Shown here: piece by piece, positions 38,099-45,387 of the stretch
How positions within the stretch are numbered: position 1 is the first letter of the stretch
Layout of the letters: every line of letters starts with the position of its first letter
Assembly (NCBI RefSeq): GCF_000739455.1
Contig: NZ_CP009211.1
Location: forward strand, 1-64,000
Direction: 5' to 3'
DNA: 64,000 nt
Source: Corynebacterium imitans
GTDB taxonomy: Bacteria > Actinomycetota > Actinomycetes > Mycobacteriales > Mycobacteriaceae
The notes under the pieces: generated by a model
What the model saw: only the letters and a program-made list of their open reading frames with translations
What the model was told of the DNA's origin: nothing
The model's database searches: none
Made by a program: the position numbers and the translations under genes

Positions 38099-38880
38099 CT
38101 AGTTGAAGAGGTTGGTGGCCCACCAGGCGAAGCGCCTGGATACCCGCCGGCCCGCAAGCGCGATCCCGCCACCCGGGGTAATCACCGGGGTTGGCGGGAT
38201 CAGCCCTTTCAGGCGGGGGCGGCGGGCCAAAGCGCGCTCGGTGGCGTCGAGGACATCGTCGGGGGTGACCATGAGTAGTCCGCTCGCCTTGCCGACGAGC
38301 CCGCCAATGAACTTCGGCCCGCCAGTGGCCTGCTCCAGCAGGGGAGTGCGCACCGCCGTCGGCGCGACGAGCAGCACGTGGATCCCGTTGGCGCGCTCCT
38401 CCTCCGCCAGGATCTCGACGTAGCTGTTGACCGCCGCCTTCGCGCCGAGTACGCCGCCAGCTTCTGCATCGGCACGTACCCGGTCAGCGAGCCCATCACC
38501 ACGAGTTGGCTGGGGGTGGGTTGGGCGCGGAGGTGGGGGAGTGTGGCGTCGAGAAGCGTGAGGGTGCCCCCGTAGTTGATCCGCATGACGCGGCGGGCCT
38601 GGGCGGCGCCGACGTCGCGCACGCGGCCGGCGGGCATGATGCCGGCGCAGTGCATGACCCGGTCCAGGCGCGGGGCCTGCGCGAGGAGTTCGCGGACGAA
38701 CGCCTCGTCGGTGATGTCGCCGACGACCGTGCGCACGCCCGTGTCCGAGGCGTAGCGCGCGTGGAGTGTCTCGCTGACATCGGTGGCGATGACCTCGGTG
38801 CCCGCCTCGCGCAGCCGCTCCACTGCGCGGGCGCCGATCCCGCTTGCCGCGCCCGTGACCAGGGCGTATTCGATGCGCAT
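38099..38880 (-). pseudogene. Frameshifted short-chain dehydrogenase/reductase (SDR)
   Basis: The first frame (38880 down to about 38447) has the SDR start ALVTGAASGIGARAVERL, the Rossmann motif TGAASGIG (about 9-16), a central HCAGIMPAGR (NAG-like) and VVMGSLTGYVPMQKLAAYSA, which contains the catalytic Ser and Tyr. Immediately after AAYSA the expected catalytic Lys codon is missed: the frame shifts by one base and the rest continues in another frame (KAAVNSYVEILAEEERANGIHVLLVAPTAVRTPLL to the stop at 38099). One missing base near 38442-38447, in the string GGCGCGAAGG on the coding strand, explains it. The enzyme is inactivated at its YxxxK motif unless this is a sequencing error. It overlaps the GXWXG gene by ATGA. 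Confidence 0.8.
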
Positions 38881-39404
38881 CAGCGGATCACCGGAACCTC
38901 GTCGCGCGGGACCTGCCGTAGCGTGAAGAAGAGCGGGTCCGGGTTTTTGCGGTAGTCCATCGCGCCGATCAGTGTGGTGTCGTTGAGGCGGCGGAAGTGA
39001 TCGAGGATGGGCAGGTCGTCGTAAAGCATGGCGGTGCTGACCACGCCGCGGTAGCGCACCTCGCGCAGGCGCGCGGCCGGGTGGAAGGTGCGCAGCGACG
39101 CCACGACCGGGCGCACCGCGCGGCTCGCCGCCTTGGTCAGCTCGAAGATCTGCGGCGGCGCGCCCATCGGCATCAGCGCCGGGTTGACCCGCACGATCCG
39201 GCCGCGCGGTCCGAAAAACAGCAGCGGGTCGACCTCCTCGGCGCTGGTGAAGCGCTTGCCGTACCAGCCGGTTGCCTCCAGCAGGCCGTCCATCACGTTG
39301 CCCGTGGGCAGCTCCGCGCCGCGCCAGACGCCGGTGAGTTCGGCGGGGGTGACGGGCGCGGAGGCGTCGAAAAGCGCGAGTGTGTCCGCTCGTACATCTG
39401 CCAT
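38880..39404 (-). CDS. GXWXG/DUF4334 domain protein
   Basis: This 174-aa protein has the two parts seen in actinobacterial GXWXG plus DUF4334 proteins. The N-terminal motif GVWRGAELPTGNVMDGLLEATGWYGKRF (about 24-51) contains G-x-W-x-G, and the C-terminal segment VSTAMLYDDLPILDHFRRLNDTTLIGAMDYR (about 124-154) is the DUF4334 hallmark. Family members have been considered small-molecule or lipid associated; no activity is assigned. ATG 39404 is used; upstream in-frame codons add a hydrophobic tail not seen in the family. Its stop overlaps the SDR start (ATGA), so the two form an operon, suggesting metabolism of a common compound, with the SDR now broken. Divergent to ppiA. Confidence 0.8.
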   Translation of the reverse strand: MADVRADTLALFDASAPVTPAELTGVWRGAELPTGNVMDGLLEATGWYGKRFTSAEEVDPLLFFGPRGRIVRVNPALMPMGAPPQIFELTKAASRAVRPVVASLRTFHPAARLREVRYRGVVSTAMLYDDLPILDHFRRLNDTTLIGAMDYRKNPDPLFFTLRQVPRDEVPVIR

Positions 39405-39444
39405 GAAAGCCACAATAATGACAAAACCGCGTATCCTAGTTGCC

Positions 39445-39969
39445 ATGACTCAAAAGACGCAGACGATGACCCTGCACACCAACCACGGCGACATCGTGAT
39501 TGACCTGTTTGGCAACCACGCGCCGAAGACCGTGGAGATCATCACCGGCCTGGCCAAGGGCACCCAGGAGTACTCGGCGGCCAACGCCTCCGGTTCGAAC
39601 GAGGGCCCGTTCTACGACGGTGCGATTTTCCACCGCATCATCCCCGGCTTCATGATCCAGGGCGGTGACCCGACCGGCACCGGCACCGGCGGCCCCGGCT
39701 TCACCTTCGCCGACGAGTTCCACCCGGAGCTCACCTTCGACCGTCCGTACCTGCTGGCCATGGCGAACGCCGGCCCGGGCACCAACGGCTCCCAGTTCTT
39801 CATCACCGTGGATGCGACCCCGTGGCTGAACAACCGCCACACCATCTTCGGTGAGGTCACGGATGAGGCGTCCAAGAAGGTCGTCGACGAGCTGGCGAAC
39901 GTGCAGACCGGCCGCATGGACCGCCCCGTCGAGGACGTGGTGATCGAGTCCGTCGAGGTCTCCGAGTAG
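39445..39969 (+). CDS. ppiA: Peptidyl-prolyl cis-trans isomerase (cyclophilin)
   Basis: This cyclophilin accelerates proline isomerisation during folding. The 174-aa protein is closely similar to mycobacterial PpiA. It has TLHTNHGDIVIDLFGNHAPKTVE at the start, FHRIIPGFMIQGGDPTGTGTGGPG (about 61-84, with the catalytic Arg and Phe), LAMANAGPGTNGSQFFIT (about 103-120) and HTIFGEV. No signal peptide is present, so it is cytoplasmic. There is no Shine-Dalgarno before ATG 39445, but TATCCT (39432-39437) is seven bases upstream, so a leaderless transcript is plausible. It is followed by a strong terminator. Confidence 0.93.
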   Translation: MTQKTQTMTLHTNHGDIVIDLFGNHAPKTVEIITGLAKGTQEYSAANASGSNEGPFYDGAIFHRIIPGFMIQGGDPTGTGTGGPGFTFADEFHPELTFDRPYLLAMANAGPGTNGSQFFITVDATPWLNNRHTIFGEVTDEASKKVVDELANVQTGRMDRPVEDVVIESVEVSE

Positions 39970-39985
39970 CACCCGCACGTTTCAC

Positions 39986-40012
39986 CGCCCCCGTTTGCCG
40001 GGGGCGCTTTTT
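39986..40012 (+). terminator. Rho-independent terminator of ppiA
   Basis: CGCCCCC (39986-39992) pairs with GGGGGCG (40000-40006), followed by five T. Confidence 0.85.
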
Positions 40013-40032
40013 GTTGGCAGGGGAGGCCCTTT

Positions 40033-40701
40033 ATGCAGCAATTCGCCCAGCGGCTGTTCCGCGGCGCGCCCGTGAGCGCCGCGATCGCGACCGCGTGCAC
40101 GATCGTGTTCGCGGTGATGGCGGCGCAGGCCCGCTCGCTTCGCGACGTCGTGTGGGATTCCGTCGGCGCCTACCTGGTGCTGTGGGGCCCGGAGGTCCGC
40201 GGCCTGGGTGCGGCGCGGGCTTTCACCGCCGGGTTTGTCCACCTGGACCTGACCCACCTGGTGCTCAACATGCTGCTGCTCGCCGTCATCGGCACGGAGG
40301 TGGAGCGCGCCGTGGGCAGCGGGCCCTTCGCGCTCGCGTACGCGGCGGGGGTGCTGGGTTCTTCGGCGGCGGTGCTCGGGTTTGCGTTTCTCACCCCGAC
40401 CGCGGGGGCGTCGGGCGCGCTGTACGCGCTGATGGCGGTCTTCGTCGCCATTGCTTATCGACGCCACGTCGACCCCCGCCCCGCCATCGCGCTCATCGCC
40501 GTCAATGTGGTCTATACGTTCATTGCCGCGAACGTGAGCGTGTGGGGGCACGCCGGCGGGCTGGTCATCGGCGCGCTCATGGCGTGGCCGCTGACCTCGC
40601 CGAACGAGCGCGTGCGGTGGCTGAGCGCTGCCGCGGCGCTGGTTGGCGCGGCCGGCGCGGTTGCGGTTGGCGCGGCACCCGCCACGCAGATGCTGACGTA
40701 G
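40033..40701 (+). CDS. Rhomboid family intramembrane serine protease
   Basis: The 222-aa protein has about six membrane helices and the rhomboid active site. The catalytic Ser127 is in GASGALYALM and the catalytic His173 is in WGHAGGLVIGALM; the oxyanion-helper segment HLVLNMLLL (about 75-83) is also present. Rhomboids cut membrane-protein substrates within or near the bilayer; the substrate here is unknown. ATG 40033 follows GGGAGG. It lies downstream of ppiA, an arrangement common in Actinobacteria, separated by the ppiA terminator, and has its own terminator. Confidence 0.9.
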   Translation: MQQFAQRLFRGAPVSAAIATACTIVFAVMAAQARSLRDVVWDSVGAYLVLWGPEVRGLGAARAFTAGFVHLDLTHLVLNMLLLAVIGTEVERAVGSGPFALAYAAGVLGSSAAVLGFAFLTPTAGASGALYALMAVFVAIAYRRHVDPRPAIALIAVNVVYTFIAANVSVWGHAGGLVIGALMAWPLTSPNERVRWLSAAAALVGAAGAVAVGAAPATQMLT

Positions 40702-40726
40702 CTTATCCACGCCTGTCCACGCGCGA

Positions 40727-40762
40727 AACCCACACCCGAAGGCGCTTCGGGTGTGGGTTTTT
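40727..40762 (+). terminator. Rho-independent terminator of the rhomboid gene
   Basis: AACCCACACCCGAAG (40727-40741) pairs with CTTCGGGTGTGGGTT (40745-40759) and ends in a T run. Confidence 0.9.
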
Positions 40763-40792
40763 CTCTGCCCGAGTGTCCCTGCGCGCCGGGCC

Positions 40793-41056
40793 TGTGGACA
40801 ACTCCGGCGTGTTATTCACGAGTTATCCCCAAGCGTGCGGGGTGTGAGTTCTCCACAAAAGTTGTCCACATTGTGGATAGTTACGGGCGTGTAATTCCTC
40901 GAACAGCTTCGTTGCTCGTGCGACACGGACGGGCTGTGGCGGGCGGAAATGGCGTTCGAACAGCGCATTTGTTCGGGTTGTAGAAGTAGTGCACAGGTTT
41001 ATCCACAGGCTGTGGATACACGCTTATGCACAGTATTGTCCACAGCCTGTGGATAA
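40793..41056. other. Second cluster of DnaA-box-like sequences
   Basis: No gene is present in 40702-41195. DnaA-box-like 9-mers occur at 40793 (TGTGGACAA), 40823 (TTATCCCCA), 40862 (TTGTCCACA), 40872 (TGTGGATAG), 40999 (TTATCCACA, perfect), 41011 (TGTGGATAC), 41024 (TTATGCACA), 41036 (TTGTCCACA) and 41048 (TGTGGATAA). TGTAATTCCTC at 40890-40900 is also present in the oriC gap (2128-2138). A role in titrating DnaA or in origin function is inferred. Confidence 0.7.
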
Positions 41057-41137
41057 CTTCGCGCGCGAGCAGTGCACAACCCCGCACCGCGTGTCGCTGC
41101 CGCACATTCGCGGGTAGGGGTGGTAGCGAGAGCACGC

Positions 41138-41172
41138 AAAAGCCCGGGCCCTCCTGGTGTGGAGGCCCGGGC
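41138..41172 (-). terminator. Terminator of the secreted 479-aa gene
   Basis: GCCCGGGCC-CTCC (from 41142) pairs with GGAGGCCCGGGC (41161-41172) with a one-base bulge; on the minus strand it is followed by TTTTGC. Confidence 0.7.
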
Positions 41173-41176
41173 GGTG

Positions 41177-41189
41177 GGCGTCGAGAAGC
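41177..41189 (-). repeat. Copy of the 13-bp motif (intergenic)
   Basis: GGCGTCGAGAAGC lies between the terminator and the stop of the secreted 479-aa gene. See findings. Confidence 0.6.
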
Positions 41190-41195
41190 GCCTAA

Positions 41196-42635
41196 TTAGA
41201 AGGTGCCATCGAGCTTGCGGCCGAAGTCAGACACGGTGGCATCGCGGGAGTCGACGTCCTGGTCGTTGTCGTCGGACTCGTCGCCAGCAAGGCGGCCAGT
41301 CTGGGTGGCGGTCATGTAGTTGTGCAGGCGGCCCTCGGAGGTCTTGCCGTCGCCGAAGTTGAAGGAAGCAACTGCAACCTCTTCACCAGCCTTGATCGGG
41401 TTAGCCAGGGTGACCTCGAAGGTGCGGACGCCCTTCTTGCGGTCGAAGCCCAGGTCACGGACGTGTGCGCCCTTGTGGCCGTTCGCGGTGATCAGGCGGT
41501 CAACGCCCTCCGGGCCCTCAGCGGTCTTGATGTCAACGCGGAAGGTGACGGCCGGGAACTCGCCGTAGTAGCGGTCGGTGCCGACGTTCTTGATGCGCAG
41601 CGCAGTGGTGCCCGCGAAGCCAGAAGCCTTCCAGGAGGAAGAGGTGAAGTAGGGCTCGAGGTCGAGCTTCTGCTGCTCGCGCTCAGCGGCTTCCTCGGCG
41701 GTTGCACCCTCGGTGTCGGTCTCCTCGATGGTCTCTTCGACCTCGGTGTTCTCGGACTCAGCGACCTCGTTGGCCTCGTTGTCCTCGATGACCTCGATGC
41801 CTTCGTCGGTGATGTCCTTGTTGGTCACGTCGGCGGCCTCGTCGTCGTTGACCTTGGTCACGTCGTCAAGGTTCTCGCCCTCGCGCAGCTTGTTCACCTC
41901 GTCCTCGAAGTTCGGGTTCTCGTCGTCAACAGGCTTGGTCACCTGCGCGCCCTTGTTCGGAGCCCAGGAAGCAGCCGGGGTGTCGTAGTTCTTCACGCGC
42001 ACCTCGTTCTTCACCGGCATGTTGGCAATCCACGCAGTCGGGGTGGCCCAGGTGCCGTTCGGGCGGCAGCGCTGCTGGGTACCGGTCATGGTGACGGTGC
42101 GGAAGCCGTAGGTGGCCTCGCCGGTGTTGCCGGCGGGCACCTCGTACGGGCCGATCTTCTGGCCGACGGACCAGGACAGGGAGCCGGAGACGTCCCAGCC
42201 CAGCGACTTGGCCAGGGTGTAGCCGATGGTGCCCTGCAGGCCGTCCTTGGAGCCGGTGCCGCCGATGTTCAGGGTCTCGGTCTTGGAGCCGTTGACGGAA
42301 GCGGAGATCTGCTGGGTACGGGACAGGTCCTGGGTCAGGTTGACCGGGTTGTCGCTGAGGTTGGTGGTGGAGATGGTGCCAACCGGCAGGAAGTTGTCGG
42401 TGACCTTGTAGACCACGGTGCGGTAGTCCTCGGTGGAGTTGCAGACCGGGCGAGCGTTGAGCACGTTTGCCTTGATGTGGTCAGAGCCACGGTAGGTGTG
42501 GATGATCGGGAGTGCATCGTTGGTGGCCGGGGTCTCCGGGCGGGACTCCTCGTTGGTCATTGCGTGGGCGGGGAGGGCACCGCCGGCGATGGCCAGGGCG
42601 GCCGCGGCGGCGATGGCAGTGCGGAAGCTGCGCAT
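41196..42635 (-). CDS. Secreted protein with possible aerolysin/ETX-MTX2-like region and acidic linker
   Basis: The 479-aa protein begins with a signal peptide (MRSFRTAIAAAAALAIAGGALPAHA, residues 1-25). Residues about 55-200 have features of beta-pore-forming ETX/MTX2 or aerolysin proteins: NLSDNPVNLTQDLSRTQQIS, alternating Ser/Thr strands (GSLSWSVGQKIG), then PYEVPAGNTGEATYGFRTVTMTGTQQ, similar to the YxVPxGxxxxxxY turn of that fold. A 100-residue very acidic linker (about 222-315, Glu/Asp/Asn/Thr) follows, then a C-terminal beta-domain (about 322-450). Two Cys flank the first domain. ATG 42635 follows GAAAGGA. The pore-former resemblance is a pattern judgement, not a proven homology; a cell-wall or adhesin role is equally open. 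It is monocistronic with a terminator. Confidence 0.65.
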   Translation of the reverse strand: MRSFRTAIAAAAALAIAGGALPAHAMTNEESRPETPATNDALPIIHTYRGSDHIKANVLNARPVCNSTEDYRTVVYKVTDNFLPVGTISTTNLSDNPVNLTQDLSRTQQISASVNGSKTETLNIGGTGSKDGLQGTIGYTLAKSLGWDVSGSLSWSVGQKIGPYEVPAGNTGEATYGFRTVTMTGTQQRCRPNGTWATPTAWIANMPVKNEVRVKNYDTPAASWAPNKGAQVTKPVDDENPNFEDEVNKLREGENLDDVTKVNDDEAADVTNKDITDEGIEVIEDNEANEVAESENTEVEETIEETDTEGATAEEAAEREQQKLDLEPYFTSSSWKASGFAGTTALRIKNVGTDRYYGEFPAVTFRVDIKTAEGPEGVDRLITANGHKGAHVRDLGFDRKKGVRTFEVTLANPIKAGEEVAVASFNFGDGKTSEGRLHNYMTATQTGRLAGDESDDNDQDVDSRDATVSDFGRKLDGTF

Positions 42636-42912
42636 GTGGTTGTCCTTTCGGAAGTGAAGTACGAAGTGCAAGTACGGTATGACGTTCCTTAACGTCCTGC
42701 TAAGTATTTATAGCGGCTTAGCTGAGATCGTGCTGAGTGATAGGCGTCCTATTCACCCATGTGGGGGTAGAGGGATGATGTATTGACAACCCTAGAAAAC
42801 CTAAACAAGCAGGTAACAGCGATAACGAGCAAGCAGTGAATAATAATCCAAAAACCACTTGCGCAATAGAAAGCTAAGGAATTGGTGATAACTCACATAA
42901 ATTATGAGCAGC

Positions 42913-42943
42913 AAAAAGGGCGGGCACCCAACGGGTACCCGCC
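42913..42943 (-). terminator. Terminator of crgA (minus strand)
   Basis: GGCGGGCACCC (42919-42929) pairs with GGGTACCCGCC (42933-42943), with T-run on the minus strand (AAAAA at 42913-42917). The rest of the gap 42636-42912 holds no gene that I can see. Confidence 0.8.
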
Positions 42944-42964
42944 TTGAAAAGCCAGCGCGAAACG

Positions 42965-43237
42965 CTAGCGCCAGCCCATCGTCATGAGCAGGCCGACGAT
43001 CATGCCGGCGAAGCCGATGGCGTAGTTCCAGGGCCCGAGCTCGGCGAGCAGCGGGATCTGGTCGGCGGCCAGGTAGAAGACGATGATCCAGGCCAGGCCG
43101 AGCAGCATCAGGCCAAACATGATCACCTTGTACCAGGTCGGTGTGCCGCCAGTGTTGATCTTCACCGGGGTGCGCGTGGCGGTGCTTGAGGCGGTGGTGA
43201 CGGGCTGTGCGTCCTTCGTGACTTTTGCTTTAGGCAT
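42965..43237 (-). CDS. crgA: Cell division protein CrgA
   Basis: CrgA is a small two-helix membrane protein of Actinobacteria that joins the FtsZ/FtsQ/PBP machinery at the septum. The 90-aa protein has a basic N-terminal tail and the CrgA core: TPTWYKVIMFGLMLLGLAWIIVFYL (about 32-56, first helix), then PLLAELGPWNYAIGFAGMIVGLLMTMGWR (about 62-90, second helix, with the conserved LGPWNYxIGF). ATG 43237 is used. It lies just downstream of pknB on the same strand, the usual place for crgA beside the wall/signalling cluster. Confidence 0.93.
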   Translation of the reverse strand: MPKAKVTKDAQPVTTASSTATRTPVKINTGGTPTWYKVIMFGLMLLGLAWIIVFYLAADQIPLLAELGPWNYAIGFAGMIVGLLMTMGWR

Positions 43238-43275
43238 TTGCTTCGTCGCTTTCTACTGGGGGATATAGGCCCGTG

Positions 43276-45387
43276 TTACAGGCCGATTCCGCGGAGCGCG
43301 TCGCCCAGCGGGCGCCCATTGGCGTTCTGACCCGCTACTTTACCAGGCTGCGGCCCCGCCGCATTATTCCTTAAGGGGTTGAGCTCGCCGGCGTCGAACT
43401 CCCAGAGGTTGTAGCCGATGGCCTGGTCCTTGCGGATCAGCTCGCCGACCGGCGTGCCTTGGTGGCCGATCAGGCCGGCGTCGACCATCGCCCCGGTGGG
43501 CACGGTGGGCCCTGCGACGAGGCGTCCGTTCCACCCGGCGTCGCGCAGCTTCTGGTCGGCCTCGTTGACGTCCATGCGGGTGATCTGCGGCATCGGCATG
43601 AGCATCCCGTTGGAGACGCGCAGCTCAACCGTGGTGCCGGTCTCGACCTCGGTGTTCTCGCCGGCCACGGCGATCACTTCGCCGTCGGGGCGCTCGGAGT
43701 CGATGCGGGTGACGGTGGCGCGCAGGTCCAGCTGCGACAGGGTCGCGGTCGCCTGGTTGACGTTCAGGCCCACCAGGGAGGGCACCTCCACCTTCTCGCG
43801 TCCGGTGGACACGGTGATGGTGACCTTGCTGCCCTTGGACAGCTGCGAACCGGCCGCCGGGTGCTGGGAGATGATCACGCCCTCGGGCACGTTCTCGGAA
43901 GCCTCGCGGCGGATGTCCTCGTTGAGCTCTAGGCCCGCTTCCTCGAGGGCGGCCTGCGCTTCCTGGGGGTCCATGTCGGTGAGGTCCGGCACGTCGGTGA
44001 CTTCCTTGCCGCTGGACACGTTCAGCGTGATCAGGGTGCCGTGCTGCAGTTCGGAGCCCGCGGCCGGGTTGGTGCTAATCACGTCGCCGCGTTTGAAGTC
44101 GGGGCTCGGCTCGTCGCTTACCGCGACCTGGAAGCCTAAGCCCTCGAGTTCGGCGATTGCCTCGTCGCGTGGCTTACCGGCGACATCCGGCACCTTCACC
44201 ATCGACTCTTCGACCTTGCTGTTGTCTCCGTTCCCGTCGGGGGAGAAGTAGGAGTAGGCCAGCCAGGAGGCGGCGGCGAGCAGGATCACGCCGAGCAGTG
44301 CCGCGACCCACTTCATCCAGGAAGAAGAGCGCTTCTCGTGCGAGCGGCGGTGATCCTCGTAGCGCGTGGTGCCCTGCGGGCGCGCGGCGACGGCGGGGGC
44401 AGGGGCGGGCACTGGCTGGCCCGTCACCACGGTGTTGTCAGCGGCGTGCGCGCCCTGCTGGTCGCGCTCCGCGGCGGCAAGGTAGGTGCGGGCAGCGTGG
44501 GTGACGCTACCGCGCTCCAAAAGTGCGAGGTCCTCGCCCATTTCGGTCGCTGTCTGGTAGCGGTCGGCCGGGTGCTTCGCCATAGCGGTGAGGATGACGG
44601 AGTCCAAGTTGACGGCCTCGTTGTCGGTCAGCGCCGCGTTGGCGCCGGCGGCTTGCGCCTGAGTGCGGCCGAGATCGGCGAGCCGCTCGCTCGGCGGCTG
44701 CGGATCCTCCTGGACGTGCATGTAGGCCACGCCGAAGGGCGACTCGCTCTCAAAGGGCGGGGTGGAGGTGACCATCTCGTACATCACGCAGCCGAGCGCG
44801 TAGATGTCGGAGCGGTTATCCACCGACTTGCCGCGCGCCTGCTCCGGGGAGAGGTACTGCGCGGTGCCGATCACGGCCGAGGTCTGCGTGTGGACGGAGG
44901 AGGAATCGTCGACCGCGCGGGCGATGCCAAAGTCCATCACCTTCACTTCGCCGGTGTTGGTGACCATGATGTTGGCCGGCTTGATGTCGCGGTGGATAAT
45001 GCCCGCGTCGTGGCTGGCCTGCAGCGCCTTGGCCACCGGCCCGAGCAGGGCGGCGGCGCGCTGCGGGGCAAGGGGGCCTTCCTCGCGGATGATGTCGCGC
45101 AGGTTGCGGCCGGTGAGCCGCTCCATCACGATGAAGGGCACGTCCACGCCCTCGACGGCTTCCGCGCCCGTGTCGTAGACGGCCACGATGTTGGGGTGGT
45201 TCAGCCGCGCCGAGTTCTGCGCCTCCATGCGGAAACGCTCGCGGAAGTTCTCGTCGCGCGCCATGTCCATCTTGAGCATCTTGAGCGCGACGGTGCGCCC
45301 CAGCACCGTGTCGGTGGCCTCGTAGACGTCGCTCATGCCGCCGGTGCCGATGACGTCACCGAGCTCGTAGCGATTCGCGATCATCAT
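43276..45387 (-). CDS. pknB: Serine/threonine-protein kinase PknB with PASTA domains
   Basis: PknB is the essential-type transmembrane kinase that senses peptidoglycan fragments and phosphorylates wall and division proteins. The 703-aa protein has a Hanks kinase domain (residues about 7-275): P-loop GTGGMSDV (14-21), Lys36 in VALKML, HRDIKPAN with catalytic Asp134, DFG at 152-154 and the activation loop SSVHTQTSAVIGTAQYLSPEQ. A juxtamembrane linker and one helix (about 344-368, KWVAALLGVILLAAASWLAYSYF) follow, then four extracytoplasmic PASTA repeats (about 380-650, each with VPDL/VPSL-type starts and NPAAGS-type ends). ATG 45387 overlaps the pknA stop (ATGA). Confidence 0.96.
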   Translation of the reverse strand: MMIANRYELGDVIGTGGMSDVYEATDTVLGRTVALKMLKMDMARDENFRERFRMEAQNSARLNHPNIVAVYDTGAEAVEGVDVPFIVMERLTGRNLRDIIREEGPLAPQRAAALLGPVAKALQASHDAGIIHRDIKPANIMVTNTGEVKVMDFGIARAVDDSSSVHTQTSAVIGTAQYLSPEQARGKSVDNRSDIYALGCVMYEMVTSTPPFESESPFGVAYMHVQEDPQPPSERLADLGRTQAQAAGANAALTDNEAVNLDSVILTAMAKHPADRYQTATEMGEDLALLERGSVTHAARTYLAAAERDQQGAHAADNTVVTGQPVPAPAPAVAARPQGTTRYEDHRRSHEKRSSSWMKWVAALLGVILLAAASWLAYSYFSPDGNGDNSKVEESMVKVPDVAGKPRDEAIAELEGLGFQVAVSDEPSPDFKRGDVISTNPAAGSELQHGTLITLNVSSGKEVTDVPDLTDMDPQEAQAALEEAGLELNEDIRREASENVPEGVIISQHPAAGSQLSKGSKVTITVSTGREKVEVPSLVGLNVNQATATLSQLDLRATVTRIDSERPDGEVIAVAGENTEVETGTTVELRVSNGMLMPMPQITRMDVNEADQKLRDAGWNGRLVAGPTVPTGAMVDAGLIGHQGTPVGELIRKDQAIGYNLWEFDAGELNPLRNNAAGPQPGKVAGQNANGRPLGDALRGIGL

